From NCBI GenBank assembly GCA_001179505.1, contig CDMY01000635.1:253854-309392 (forward strand): a stretch of DNA of 55,539 nucleotides, written 5' to 3'. Numbering within the stretch: the stretch's first letter is position 1; each line of letters begins with the position of its first letter. This document shows, piece by piece, positions 1 through 12,723 of the stretch. The notes below the pieces were generated by a model that saw nothing but the letters and a program-made list of their open reading frames with translations, searched no databases and was not told the origin of the DNA. Source of the stretch: Vitrella brassicaformis (taxonomy: Eukaryota > Sar > Vitrellaceae). The position numbers and the translations under genes are program-made.

Positions 1-3000
1 CGTGCGGGGTGGTGGCTGGCTGGCTGGGTGACCTGTATATCTTTATCGCATTCGTGATGTTATGTTGCTTTCATCCCTGGCTGCCGGGTCGTTGCGTAGT
101 GTGGGTGTGGATGGATGGATTGCGTGTGTGCGTACGTAGGTATCTCTGTGTTACTTTCGGAGTGCTCGCGTGTATGTCGCGGCGTTTTGTCGCGGGCAGC
201 TACTTGGCGTCACGAGGGGAGGGGGGGAGGGGAGGGGAGGGCAAGAGAGAGTCGTCTGTGTGCGTGAATGGATGGATGGATGCCATTGGATGGATTGCGT
301 GTGTGCGTATTGCGTACTGTATGTTTGTATGTACCCTATGCCTTGTGTATCTATGTAGGTGTGCTTCCTTGTCCGCCCCTGTGTGTGTGTGTGTGTGTGT
401 GAGGTGTTGTTCGTTCATTGGCTTGTCCAGTCAAAGTCAGGTTGGTGGCAAACCGGTGAGAGGGGGACACTCAGGCTACACACATGCACAAACACACTCC
501 TGCATGTCTGTCTGCTTGCCTGTATCTGTGTTCCATGGATGGATTGCATGCCCTGCACTGTTCCCTCCCTCCCTCTCTCCCTCCCTCTGTCCCCGGCCCG
601 CCCATCTATCTATGCCCCGAGATATGCGATGGATGTCTGTCGAGCAAGAGGTTCCACTGCCTTCCATCACATCACTTGCATACGACGTAATTTTATCTGT
701 GGGTCGGCCACTGCTGCTGCTGAGTGTGACTGAGAGAGAGTGGCTGCTTGTCTGTGCGTCTGTGAGAGTGCGTGTCGTGGCGTGGCGTGTTGACGGGGGA
801 GGGATGGGGTCTTGGTGGACGTCATCCCTCTTCCTCCTGGCTATAGATGGCATGGCTTGGCATGGCATGTTTTTCCGTCCTGCGTGATGATGACTTTACG
901 TGTGGAAGGAGAGGAAGGTGGGGGCTAGTGCAGTGCGTGGTCTTTCATTCATGGGTGGTGAGTGTGGTGGGCGCATGGGTCGGTGGGTGGGTGGATCTGT
1001 GCGTGCATGATGTGATTGATGTCTGTGCGTGTTTGTGTTTTATGGGATTTTTGTTGCTTGCGTAGCTGTCTGACCGTCTGGCTGTCTGTTGATGGATGGC
1101 TGTGTTGCGGCCGCCTCACTCGCCCCATTTTGCCTCTCCTCTCTGCCTGCCTCCCTCCCTCCCTCCCCCTCTCTCTGTATTGACCGTCACTGACTGAGTG
1201 ACGCACCCCACCCCTGACCGACCGACCGGCTGTCTTTCTCTGTCTATCTGTCGGTCTGCCTGCCTGCCTGCCTGCCTTGTTCTTCGTTCGTTCCTTCTGC
1301 TCGGTTGGTTTAGTCATTTCACCTACCACTTCTCGTCCAGTCAGTTTTGGGTGGGCCTTGGGTGTATGATACACACACACATCGCACTCTCTCTCTCTCG
1401 TCTCCCGCTGGCCTGGCCTGCTGTGCTGGGTGGTTGGGTTGGCTGATGCGATGCGATGCGATGCGGGGGGGGGGTGGGGTGAGGCACACCATACACAAGC
1501 CATTTGCCAGATACGTGTACCAAGGGCGAGTCGAGCCGAGCCACACGCGTTTCTGTGCGGTTGTCTGTCTGTCTGTCTGTCTATCTATGTATCTATTGGG
1601 AGGGGAGGTCCATGTGATGTGCGTGTCGTCTCTCTTCGTCTCTCTTTCTGCGGGGGGGTGGGGTGGAAGGGGTGGTGGGTGGGTGTAGTGGGCTCCTTAG
1701 GTCTGTCTGTCTGTATGTCTGTCTGTCCGTCGGTCGGTCGGACTACCACTACCTTTCACTCACCCCACATGCGACAGACACGTGGCTGATGGACCGGACC
1801 AGCGGGTTTGTTAAGAACCCTCAGGCTGCCCTGCCTCTCTCTGGTCGGTCATTTTTCGTCTCGTGTGGCGGCGGCGGACGAAACGACTTGAATGTTGGAT
1901 ATGGTGGGCATGGCATGGTGGCACGGTTGCGTCGCGTGACGGTCAGATGTGCATACAAGATGATGGACGACACACAGAGACAACACACACAGGGCTTTCA
2001 AGTGTGACTGACTGACGGGTCGGAGGCAGGGTGCGGGGGAGGGCGGTTGCTGCTATTTAAGCCAGGGGGTGGGGTGGGGTGGGGTGGGGTGGGTGACTGG
2101 GTGAAGGTGGCTGAGTGTTGCAAACAAGGGTCATCCATCCTGTCATTCTGTTCTCTCTTTCTTTTTCTCGCTCGCTCGCTCACTCACGTGTCTGTGATAC
2201 TCGAGCATCGCATCGCAATGGCACTCTGCCAGAGTTTCTTTCTTTATCCATGCATGATTCAACCAACACACCTGGATATGCACATCACATGTATACATGT
2301 TTCCACAAGAGGGGCTCGCGCACATTTTTGCGTCTTTCTTGGGGTGGGGGGATGGATGAATGCCTCTCAATGACCCGACCAGCCGTAGCCGTCCGTATTC
2401 GTTTCTAGCCATCCAATATGCATGTTGTGTGGAGTCTCTTGCCGTTTTCCCACCCCACTGTCACGTCTATCGCATGACAGGGCGTCCCAGAACACGTGCA
2501 TCGGTAAGTGGAACGAACAAAGCGGAAAGGACAACGAAGAAATGTCAGTCCGACGGATGTGCCTGTGCTGTGCTGTGTGTATGTCTGTTCAGGTGCGGTG
2601 CAGAGCATCCATCAAGCCAAGGAGTGGTCTGGGGCAGGGTGGAGTCTCCGAGCGGACCACACACATACGAACACCGAAGAAGATCCATCAGTCAGTCGAA
2701 GACAATGCTCGAGCTATATCGATCGGTGCCGTCGGGCGGGTGGGTGAGCAGTGGGTGTGAGTGCGTGCTTCTTTTGTCTTTCGTTGTGTCCGTAGTTGTG
2801 TTTGTTGTCGTCTCGTTGTCTATCTATCTCTCCATGCATCTATCCTCCATGTGTGTGGTGGCACGAGCGAACCGCTTTATTGGTTCAGCCACTCCGCGGC
2901 GGATCGATGGGCGTCTGTCTGTCTGTCTGTCTTGCTGCCTGTCTCGCTCTCTTTTCGACACGGACGTTTTCCCCGCCGCCCCTGAGCCAGCCCCGACACA

Positions 3001-3739
3001 GGCAGGCAGGGAGGCAGGGAGTTTATTAAACAGGGGGGGAGGAGAGAGAGAACGCTGTCTCCGTTCCGTCGTAGTCGCACTTTTTTGAATGTCGGTCATC
3101 ATCTTCTCATTGGTCCTCTTTGTTATCCCTTCCTTCATCGATCCATTCATTATTCATTCAGGCACTTTCTTTGCCCACTCACTCACTCACTGGCTTACTG
3201 ACTCCCCCACTGACGGGTTGAGAGAGAGATGGGGTGGAGGCCTCGCGGAGGCCGCCATGCCGCTCGCTCGCTGCACCCACCCATGCCTGCCCTGCCCTCC
3301 CGTGTGTGGAGGGGGAACGGGCATCGCATCGAGCTTCATGGATGAATGAATGAATGGATGTGTGTGCGCGCTCGCATGACCTACATACATGGGACTTGCT
3401 TGGGTGAGAGAGACCGTGTGTGCACGTGCGTGGCCTCTTCCTTTGCCATAGGAAGACCTTTTTTCGCACCCGCCATGCCCTCCTGCCTGCCTGCCTACCT
3501 GCCTGGCTGTCTGTCTGTCTGTCTGCCTGCTGCGTGCCTTCTGGCTTGGAAGCTCTGCATGCGTGTGTCGGCGTGTGGATGCTGCCTGGCGGGTGGGAGA
3601 GTGAGAGGCACCGGACTCCCTCTCGCATTGTGCGTGCATGTGAGAACGCCGAGTCTATCGTCAATGCGTGTCGTGGGGAGACGTGAGGGTCAGATCGCCT
3701 GATTTACGTACGTTGGCACGCGATCCAAGCTCGCACCTC
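1..3739. repeat. Gene-free spacer rich in simple repeats
   Basis: No exon chain with splice sites and a non-repetitive protein could be built here on either strand. The stretch holds many short arrays: TGTC/TGCC tetranucleotides, TG dinucleotides, GATG, GGGGT near 2070-2090 and CTCG near 2170-2180. Long open frames exist, but they translate into repetitive Cys/Val, Ser/Leu or His/Thr strings produced by the repeats. Confidence 0.7.
3725..3736 (+). promoter_or_regulatory. AAGCTCGCA element before gene A
   Basis: CCAAGCTCGCAC lies 15 bp upstream of the gene A start (first base to ATG). The identical 12-mer recurs at 12801-12812 in front of gene E, on the sense strand in both cases. Confidence 0.5.
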
Positions 3740-6383
3740 ATGGAGGAGAAAGGGATGACGTCGCTGTCACATTCGCCTCTGTTGGGGCTTCCAGAGCCTC
3801 CCGAGCATGCCTCGCCGGGCCCCCCGACGGGCTCTGCAGCCGACAATGTCCGCTTTCTCTGCGGCAAGTTCTCAGACCTTATGGGGCGGCTCCAGGTATG
3901 ACACCTGAGAGAGCTGAGGATGCATACATTCTCTCTGGCCCTGTGTGTCTGCCATATATATTTGTGCCTCATTCATGGCCTGCAGTATGAGGAGGCGGCG
4001 AGGGCTGTGGCCGAGAGGGAGGTGGAGCGGCTCATTCAGGAGACAAACGCACTCAAGACGGAACGCGACAGCCTCAAAGAACACCTGCAGACAGGTTCGC
4101 CATCCAAGACTGCATGCCACGTCCTCATTCATGTTCAGTACGCATGGCCACTTCTTTCTGTCCCCTCCCTCTTATAGAGACCTCTCGGCTGTCGAGTGAG
4201 AACGCCAATCTCCGGCAGCAGCTGTCGAATGCACGGCACGAATCCCTCGTGCATCAGCGAGAGGCCAAGACCCTCGAGACGCGCCTGACGGAGAGCGAGG
4301 GGGCCCTGCGGGAGTCGCGTCGCCAGTCGACGCATGACGACCAGGTGGTGCAGGGACTGCGTGAGAGGGCCAAGCGGAGCGAGGATGATGCTGAGGGCAC
4401 CAGACAGGAGGCCGTCAAGCTGCGCCGGCAGAACACGGACATTGAGTCGGAGAATGCGAAGCTCAAGGCATCGGTGGAGAATCTGCAGCTGCAGTTGAAG
4501 CAAGTATGTATGGGACGGCCCTGGGACTTGAGTGTGTCTGCCGTCGTCTTGTGTGTATACGAACAGGCTGTCATGCGTGGCCTCGACGCTGAGGCGCAGG
4601 TTCGCACGGGCAAGAATCTCCTGCTGGACAACGATGCAATGATCCGGTAATTAATCTGGACCAGATGGAGGTCCTTAATTAGGATGGCATGCATGTATGC
4701 AGCAAGCTGAAGGATGATTTGAAGTCGACGCTGAAGAGGAATTCGTTCCTCTCTGAGAAGGGCGAGAAGCTACTGAGACAACACGCAAAGCTGCAAGAGG
4801 ACGTGAGATCCACTGAACAATGCATGCACGTGACACTCACCTCACCTCTCCTCTTTACCGCTGGCTGGTATGTATGGGTGGGGTGGGTCAGCATAATGGC
4901 AAAGACGAGAGGCTGAATGTTCTGCGGACAGAAAACACACAGAAGGAGGCTAAGCTGCGGGTGGGCAAGTGCCGACCTGACTATGAATGGCATACAGCCC
5001 TCAGACTCCTGTCTCTTTCTGCCAGTCTGCAGTGCAACGGTTGGAGTGCATCAAAGATCTAGAGGCCACAATTGCGGTGGGCAACGGCATGACCATTTTC
5101 TTTCCCTAGTGGACGCCCCATTGATGTTCTTGGTGTTCAATCCAGCAACTGCGCAAGGACAACGCCGACCTGGACCAGAAGGTTAGGGAGATCGCACAGG
5201 AGAAGGTCAAGGCTATCCACGAGTCGACAGGGTAAGCCAAGCCAAGGAAATGGCTGACAGCAGGGCCAACATAGTCTGCCTCCACCTCTCTTGGCATGTG
5301 CAGCCTCTCCCATTTGCTTCATGACCGCACAAATGAGAGCGAGGCTCTGAGATTCCATCTGGAGCAAGTCAAGGCGGTAAGTGCTGCCGCTGAGTGCTGC
5401 ATGTCACTAATAAGCCCGTCGCCCGTCCATCAGGAGGAGAGCTTACTGCGAAAAGAGCTGGAGGTCCAGCAGTCGGCTGCCGATAGCATGGCTACCCGAC
5501 TGGAGCAGGCTGACGGCCACAAGCACAAGGTGACGGTCATTGCGCAACATGCCACGATGTGACGACCATCTGTCCATGTGTGTATATGTGTGTGCCCAGA
5601 ATGAGGCCATGATTCAAACACTGATCAATGACATCAAGGAGGCCAACAGAGAGCTCGAGACGCTCCGCGAAGAGAAAAAAGAGCTCATGTCGAAGAGCCA
5701 GACGTTTAACGAGAAGGTGAGCATGCTAACCACTGTCGAATGGCACATCAGGGGGGCAGCATCTTGATTCGCTTCCATCAGGCTGCATCGATAGACGCTA
5801 CGGCCACGCAGCTGAGGAAGAGGCTGCAGCATAGCAGCTCCCTCCTGCAAGCCAGCCAGGAGGCGTAAGTGTCCGAGACATGCATGGTTCACGTCTTCTA
5901 CCTGGGTATCGTATCCCTCCTTCATTTTTTTTTGTATTTTCTTTCCTTTTCAGATTGGATGACGAGCGTCAGACGAGGCAGACGTGTCAGCGAGAGGTCA
6001 TCCTATCACGCGAGCGCTTTGGCCAGCTTCGTAAGAAGTACACGTCGATGCTAGAAGAGTACAAAGAGCTGAAGCGGTCAGCAAGCACAGCCGTGCGGCA
6101 GCTTGACGACTCTCCCCTCATGCAATCGGCCAGACAGCGATCGGCTAGAAGTTCTGCACCATCACAACAAGCACGGTCGAAGCCTCCGTCAGCGTTACCA
6201 ACGAGTCGCCCATCTCCTAATGCACAAGACGACAGCGTGCCGCGCCCGTCGCCCCCCCCGGTCCCCGCCAGCCCACCCGTCACGGACGATGGCGTCAATT
6301 TCCTTTTGCAGTTCATCGACCAAGAGGAGAGACGCCACCAGCCGCACCAGCCGACTGCTGGAGCACCATCTACTGACACATAG
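3740..6383 (+). CDS. Coiled-coil protein with Pro-rich tail (gene A)
   Basis: Function not recognised. Thirteen exons join in phase: 3740-3895, 3986-4094, 4178-4503, 4567-4646, 4703-4802, 4892-4960, 5026-5076, 5146-5231, 5304-5376, 5434-5529, 5600-5716, 5782-5864 and 5954-6383, giving 591 residues. A short Ser/Pro-rich N-terminus (about 1-35) is followed by a long, almost continuous alpha-helical coiled coil (about 45-470) rich in Glu, Lys, Arg, Gln and Leu. The last 120 residues are disordered, with runs of Ser, Pro and Gln, and end in an acidic and His/Pro tail. No enzyme motif is visible. This shape is usual for cytoskeletal, centrosomal or ciliary scaffold proteins, but sequence alone does not assign it. 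The ATG at 3740 was chosen because it follows the promoter-like element at 3725-3736 by a few bases and is in phase with the helical exons. Confidence 0.8.
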
Positions 6384-6954
6384 CCACCACCACAGCCACC
6401 GCCGACCGATGATACACATGGTGATGGCACTGGGGTCGCTTACATAGTTTCCGCGCAGGAAGGCGGGATGGAGGACACAGACACGCGAGAGAGGCGGATC
6501 GATGTGCTGACGCAGGAGCTAAACATGCCTGCGAGGGAAGAGGCGGATGACGACGAGGTTGGGGGTGACAGGGCGACGGGCAAGGCGGAGTTGGAGGGGT
6601 CTGAGGAGCAGCCAATGAGGGGGCGAACGGAGTGGACTGTGGGTGAGGAGACACAGGAAGACATGGAGGGGTGTTGATTGAAGAAACAAGGGCCGTGCAT
6701 GCCTGAGTTGACCAGCCATCTGTGAGACTCGGATCAGAGAGATAGCTTCATTGATGCTCACGGTGCACATATAACTAGTCGGTCAGGACACGTACACACC
6801 ATTCAGTGGCCGGCAAACGGGACGCGAGACATCCATAGCATAGCAGCCCCGACCAAACAACGAACCTCTGTGTGTGTGTCACATCGTGTGCATCAGCAGT
6901 GGGAAAGGTCGGTCATTGCTCAGTGAGGCATGCAAGCTCGCGTGCATCAACATC
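6384..6954. other. Convergent spacer between genes A and B
   Basis: This holds the 3' flanks of two convergent genes. A 69-codon acidic open frame at 6468-6677 follows the gene A stop but has no recognisable feature and is probably 3' UTR. No RNA gene or repeat array stands out. An AAGCTCGC match at 6934-6941 is not upstream of any gene. Confidence 0.5.
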
Positions 6955-8667
6955 TCATTCTAGAAAGTGCGGCATTCTCTGCTGCTCTGGCGCGAGCTCT
7001 TGGATAGGCTCCCTGAACTCCCTTGATATCGGCAGCACAGCAACGTTTGAAGCCTGCGCACACAACACACACCACGACACATGCGGCTCACCACACCCAC
7101 CTTTGCTCACTTACCCCGACCGTCACGCCGTCGGATGTGGAGATCCGGCCATCGCCCTGCCTAGCTGATACGGTCTCCAACTCATGATACAGCAGCTTGC
7201 CGCTGTTCTCCACCTCATCATCACCTCCTTCCCTGAGGTGCTGTGACCCCTTCCATGAGGGGCTCCCTCCTTTTTTCCCAAACCACTCTGTGGGAGGAAT
7301 GTACCACGGCGTCTGCCTACTGGGCGACACGGTCGGGGAGTGGGCCGGGGACTGCGAGGCTTTCCGGGCCGGAGCGGACTTGGGGGATGTGTCCATTGGC
7401 GATAGCTTGCCGGCGAAGGAGACACGAGTGGTCTTCTTCTTTGACGCTCGTGTGGATGGCTGGGGTTTGCCCTTCTTCTCTCTCTTCTTCTCTGTGCCAG
7501 CTGCTGCCTTCGAGCGCGGAACGATAGGAATCGTCAGCTGTCCGTCTTCGCCGTGCTCTGCTTCCTCTGAAGCTTTGGCAGCCGATGGCGCTGCTTGCTG
7601 CGTCACCGTTGCAGACAGCCTTGGGAGCAGACTCGGGACGATGGTGCCGTTGGCGATCTCCTCCAACACCCAACCTGCACTCAGCGACCCCAGCGGGAAG
7701 AGCAGGGCAGTACAAACATGTTTGTGCATCGACACAGTGATACATCCAGGCACACATATTGATGCCGACCGACCTAGGGGGTCGTCTTCTGTGATCTCCC
7801 TGACTTTTATGTCAGCGATGAACAGGGGCTGGGGGCCGGCCAATGCCTCCGTGGCAGCCTGGACGACCGGCAGGGTGCGCTGCTTCCGGAATATATCGGA
7901 CGGGAGGAACAAACGCGTTGACGGTGAGTCGGCGTCAGCGATATTCCTGCAGACGTGGATAGACAGACAGACAGCCAGGCGCGACGCATACATGCATAGC
8001 TCCTCCTTTGCACACGCAGTCCTCACTTGGTGACGCGTTTGAAAGATGCATTGATGACGTCTTCAGGTTTCAGGAAGGCCCTCTCTCTTTTTTCGAGCCC
8101 ACTCGAAGTCTCTCCGTCATCCGCCTCTTCCCTCACGACGGGCAGCAGGAAGTGCTGAAGGGGCTCTCCCTGGTCGTCGAAGCTCGACCATCTGGACGTC
8201 GCCATGGACGGCCCGCGGCTCAGCGCCAGAGAGCTTTGCCACGTGCATCCCTGTGGCTCCGTCCCATCGTAGTCAGGAGGAGGTGAGCGACTTTCCTGTC
8301 TTCGGAGAAAAGCCTCCGCTTCGTGGATGCCGAGTCTGACGGCATACTCGTCTCGCCGCCTGGCGCCAAAGCTCACCGACCGATTCGACGCAGCTGCCCT
8401 CGGGCTCTCCTCTTTATGTGGCTGGTGCGTTGGATCATGGCCAGTTGAAAGGTGAGGGGCTGGAGGCTTGCCTCTCTTGCGCTTCAGACGGGGCGTGCGC
8501 TTCAGAACTTTGGACAGTGGCGGGCTGTCGGGCTCAGGCGGTGCAGATCCCACGATGGAACTGAGGAAGTGTGAGGGGAGAGGCTTTCGGGAGCGGGGTG
8601 AGGTTGACCGTTGAGTTCGAACAGATATGGATGGCTTGGTTCGCCGACGAGAGGAGGGCAGCGCCAT
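6955..8667 (-). CDS. Disordered protein with PP1-docking-like motif (gene B)
   Basis: Function not recognised. Four exons (8667-8027, 7946-7774, 7674-7115, 7053-6955) give 490 residues. The protein is Ser/Pro/Lys/Arg-rich and largely disordered, with no membrane segment. Exon 3 carries TTRVSF, an R-V-x-F site of the type that docks protein phosphatase 1, set in a Lys-rich stretch; exon 1 has a similar RSVSF. Short ordered-looking segments occur around the exon 1/2 joint (VINASFKRVTK) and at the C-terminus, which ends MPHFLE. The start at 8667 has a good context (ACC ATG G). An upstream TTG in the same frame is not used. The neighbouring gene C diverges from it across 219 bp. A role as a PP1 regulatory subunit is an inference from the motif only. 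Confidence 0.7.
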
Positions 8668-8886
8668 GGTAGGGGAGGGACGGGCCAAAAAGAAGTCGAG
8701 ATGATCGCAATTTGGGGGAACCGACCGGCCTTCCCTCCCCCCGAATACCGACCAACGAGCCTTGTCTGAGCTGCACTGCCTTCTGTCTGACCCTCTCTGC
8801 CTGCCACCTACCTTGCCTGTGATCCGTCCGTTGTCTGTGCCTTAAACTTCTTGGGTCCTCTTTCCCAGCCCCAGCCAGCGCCATCC
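8668..8886. promoter_or_regulatory. Divergent promoter region B/C
   Basis: 219 bp separate the opposed start codons of genes B and C, so both promoters must lie here or overlap the genes. No clear AAGCTCGCA element is seen; only a degenerate AAGGCTCGTT on the minus strand near 8755. Confidence 0.5.
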
Positions 8887-10394
8887 ATGATGAAGTTGAC
8901 CCCCGTGCTCCTGGTGTCACTGGGCCTGTTCATCTCCACCCCCCTCTCTGCATTCATGCTCGACGCCGACCAGCCTGACGCGCCGGGCGGGCAGGCACAA
9001 GTCGACTGGGGTACGTCACGTCACCGACGATTCGTCAGTGCAAACGTGCATCTCCTTGCTGTTTTGCGGGCTGCAGGCGACACCGATGCCAATACAACCG
9101 ATGCCGGCGCCGCTGGCGAAGAAGAGAGAGTGTCTGTGGGTGCCGCTGAGGGGGACGTCGCTGAAGGGCCGGCAGTCCACAGCGAGATATGTCACGAGCT
9201 TTCTGTCGACTCCAGCAGCAGCCGCACCAAGAGCATGCTCAACGGCATTGCTCAGCTCTCCAACGATTTCAACGAAGACGATATCGTCAGATACACACAC
9301 GGTCAGCCGCGTCCGGCGGAGTCGACGGACATACTGACCGACCGATAGATAAACCACTGCCCGAGGCGCACCTATGTGTGTTGTGGCATGCATGCCTGTC
9401 TGTCTGTATGGGTGCACTGCAGTGTGGAATGGCCTGCAGGCGAATGAGAAGGCCAAGTTGAAGGCCGAGGATGAAATCAAAAACAAGACAATGGAGGAGA
9501 CCAAAACCATGAGCGGATTCGGTACACACACACACACACACACTGCGTCACAATACCTTCCTTACATGTCGTCTCTTGTCGTCCATATTGCTTTGGGCGT
9601 CAGAGAATGTGCTGCAGCAGCTGGGCACCCTCCTTGGCGGCGGCAAGCCGGCGAGCGCCCAGGCGTCCCTCGCGCAGCTGCGTCGCGTCGACCACAGCCA
9701 CACGGACACCCCGATGGGCCGTGCTCTGGCTGCGATGAGCAGGCCTTCGCTCAGACGGTTGACGGCCTGATAAGCAAGATAGAGAAGATGGGTGTCTCAC
9801 ACGAGGCGATGCAGGACATGACGACAGCCCTCGAGAAGCTCATCATCAATATCCAGCTCCGAAAGGTCACCCACCCACCGAGAAGATCTCTGGAGATAGG
9901 TGTATCGTATCCTCTGCATGTCTCTGTCTCTCCCTGTCCACCATGCCATGCAGGCGATGCTGGACAGTTTGTCCAAGACGAGGGACGAGGTGCTGCGGTG
10001 CTCAAGGATCGCCCTGGGCAACGTCAACAAGTTCATTCAAAAAATCACCGACACCAACAAAATCAAACTCCTGGCACGCCACTCACACACACATGCATGT
10101 CTCACGACACCACAGTCCGTCGCCACGCACCTCTCCTCTGTCTGTGTGTCTGAATGAATGCAGGAGCCCTGTGGCGAGCCGTGTGCATGCCACACAGCGT
10201 GTCTGGTGGAGAAGTCGGTCATCATGGATCCGCTCACCAAGACACTTCAGCAGCTCGGCCTCGTGCCGGGCGGTGGTGCTGGTGCTACCGGTGGTGCTGG
10301 TGGTGCTGGCGCAGGTGGTGCGGGGGGCAACGAGACATCGCAGTTCAATGTGGAGGGCACCTTCATTCAGCGGACCCTCAAGCGCCTTGTCTGA
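8887..10394 (+). CDS. Secreted protein with Gly/Ala-rich tail (gene C)
   Basis: Function not recognised. The start at 8887 (ATGATG) opens a classic signal peptide, with a hydrophobic core and a likely cut after LSA, followed by FMLDAD. Exons: 8887-9010, 9077-9301, 9423-9521, 9604 to about 9686, 9743-9865, 9954 to about 10073, and 10164-10394, about 334 residues. The mature part has an acidic N-terminal region, helical segments and a final exon with clustered Cys (C-G-E-P-C-A-C-H-T-A-C), a Gly/Ala repeat and a short basic end. Two joints are uncertain. Between 9604 and 9743 the reading frame changes, which needs either a 56-bp intron with a weak GT donor at 9687 or a sequence error. The exon near 10073 has no good GT donor and may use GC. 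It is probably exported or routed through the secretory system. Confidence 0.6.
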
Positions 10395-10632
10395 GGTTGC
10401 CTGTTAGGCAGCCAATGACCGAGTGGGTGTGGGTGGGGTGTGTGTGTGTGTGTGTTGTCTGTCTTCTCGAGGTCACTGATCGCATCGCACACGCATAGGC
10501 AAAAGGCCCTGACTAAAATCCATTATACGACGCTCTTGGTCAATCGGTCTGTCTGGTTCGGCCACTCGCATACATACAAACTGGACACATACATAGATCG
10601 ACCACTACACACGACGAGCTACCTACCTAGTC
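10395..10632. other. Convergent spacer C/ALG1
   Basis: A short 238-bp 3'-3' spacer with a TG repeat near 10440-10455. No gene is seen. Confidence 0.5.
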
Positions 10633-12613
10633 CTACGCCATCAGTGTTTCCATGAGTGGTTTCACCTTGCTGTTCCACTCGTCCGCCCAGCTGCCCGGCC
10701 GGCGCTCAGCCGCACACTGACGCAGACGACACAGCCGGGGGGCCCCGCCAGGGCTGTCGTGAAAACCCTCCAGCACCGACGTCAGCCTGCAACAAACCAG
10801 AGAAACGTGCACGAGCAGGTCTACGGGTCTCTGTTCGTTGAGTGGTTTTCTTCCTTACGCCGTTGCGAGCGACGCGGCATCGTCGAAGAAGAGGGCGTTG
10901 TGGCCTTCATGGAGCAGCTAAGGGAAGGACACAGCACAGCACAGCACGGCACGGCACAGGTGACTCTATGAGGTATGTATGATGTCCATCTACCTCTGCC
11001 AGTGTGGGGAAGCCGTGTGCGAGGATGGGGAGGCCGCACCCCAGCATGTCGACGGCCTTCATCGGCAGATCAAGACCTGCACGCCACGCACCACCAACAG
11101 CCAACACACAGTCATTGCATTGCGGGCTCGCTCGGTCGCTAGCTGGTTTGCTCTCTGACTGACCGGAAGATGAGTAGTGCAGACAGAGACCCAGATCAGC
11201 ACACCCCAGCAACCTGCACACACAACCAGACAGACCAGCTAGCTGCACGAATCACGGGCTTCCAGAAGCCCCCTGCTCACTTGGGGTAGTCCTCTGCGGG
11301 TGCGAAGACGGTCCGTATATGCACCCCCCTGAAGCGATGCCGGCTGGCACTCCGAAGCCACGATGCCTTCAGGGGCCCCTTGCCCGTGATCAACACAACC
11401 ACCGGTGGCAGCCGACTCCCCCACCTCTCAGCCGCGTCATCATACTTGACCAGCGCCTCCAGCAGCAGGCCAAAGTCTTCATCCGCCGTCCAGCTGGTGG
11501 ACGTCACCATCAGCGCCGGCCTCCCCTCCCGCCACACCACCCGCCCCCTTCCCCTTCCCCTGTCTGCGCACTCCACAGCTGTCAAGACCGACACCTCCCT
11601 CACGGATCGATCCACCCCGGCCGGCCAAGCAACCTCATCCCCTGACGCCTCTGCGAGCACATCCGCGAATGCCGAGTGGTGGCCTGGCTGCAGGTCGGCG
11701 TCGGGGGAGGACGACTCGAGTGATTGGCCAAGATAGCGGAAGAGGGTGTCGTGTTTGGCCGACAGGGGGAGGGGCGTGAAGGTGTCTGGGGGTCGGTCGT
11801 AGAGGACGATTGGGGGTGGCCGGACCGACCATCGTGTGGAGAGGTCGGTCTGCATGGCCTGGGACACGCAGAAGGAGGCGCGAGCTAGACCACCAAACAA
11901 CTGAAGCAACGACAGACACACGACAGACATGATATCCATATGATGCATGCCATGCGCACCGCACCTACCCGTTCAACCGCAGCGGACACTCTGACCAGCC
12001 CCCTGCCGACCGCTCCCCTCGTCTGCATCCCCAGCGCCAGCAACGAGTAGCCGTAGTTGTGCCAATCCACGACCAACGCAGCGCCTCTCACCACACTCAC
12101 AGCCCACAGCACAGGCAGGGACGGAATCGAAGGCGGGTTCTGCTGGACTATCACCTTCAGTCCCGGCACCTCCCAACCCACCACACGCACCAGCGACCAC
12201 ACCTGACCCACCACCTTTACCGCCGCAAACGCCAGAAACAGAGCACCGGGGAACTTCTTGCGGTGGCGGTCGACCCATGGTGCGGGAATGGGCGTGATGT
12301 GGATGCCCGCGTCGCTCAGAATGCGCGGATGGCAGGGGGTGTCGTCATAGCCCACGAGGTGCACTCGATAGCCGGCCTGCGCCAGGCACCATGCATGGTT
12401 CTGCATTCGTGGGCTGCGGCCGAGGTCGCCCAAAACAACCACTGCAACGGTGGGCGACGAGGTGGCGCGGCGCTGCTGAAACGATGCCCGAAACAGAGCC
12501 ACGACGGCCACTGCAATGAAGATGGTTGCGAGAAGGACGACATATGCCGGCAGCCCCGTGGGGTGCGCCTCATCGGCCACCAGCATGAGGGATAGCAGGC
12601 GGCGGATGGCCAT
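10633..12613 (-). CDS. ALG1: ALG1 beta-1,4-mannosyltransferase
   Basis: Chitobiosyldiphosphodolichol beta-mannosyltransferase. It adds the first mannose from GDP-mannose to dolichol-PP-GlcNAc2 on the cytosolic face of the ER, in N-glycan precursor assembly. Six exons (12613-11969, 11900-11281, 11213-11164, 11076-10994, 10917-10859, 10786-10633) give 536 residues, longer than the roughly 450-465 usual for the family. The sequence shows one N-terminal membrane anchor (about 23-42), then GDLGRSPRM, the GT-B N-domain with QNPPSIP and DWHNYGYS, and the C-domain with [17 protein letters not shown] and the nucleotide-sugar region [18 protein letters not shown] followed by DMLGCGLPI. It ends in a basic helix. 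All diagnostic ALG1 blocks are present in order, so it is probably active. An Asp/Gly/Arg-rich insert near residues 290-320 explains part of the extra length. It diverges from gene E across 233 bp. Confidence 0.95.
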
Positions 12614-12723
12614 GGGAGATCCTCTGCAGACCGGAGGTAACTAACAATGAAGAGGACGTCGTCGTTTCACGTAGATGCGCAACGAGATCAATAAGTAGTC
12701 GAGAGAATGCAGTAATGCAGGGG

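Noticed and set aside
9-3664. Many long open frames on both strands in the left spacer
   Set aside because: They translate simple repeats (TG, TGTC, GATG, CTCC) into low-complexity strings, overlap each other in several frames and lack splice-supported continuation.
6468-6677. 69-residue acidic open frame after gene A
   Set aside because: It has no recognisable domain and sits just 3' of a complete gene; most likely UTR.
6934-6941. AAGCTCGC match in the A/B convergent spacer
   Set aside because: It lies downstream of both genes and is embedded in a GCATGCAAGC...GTGCATC context; counted as a chance hit.
11878-11890. TAGCTCGC-like match inside ALG1 exon 2
   Set aside because: It is coding sequence in a conserved protein segment, so not evidence for a promoter.
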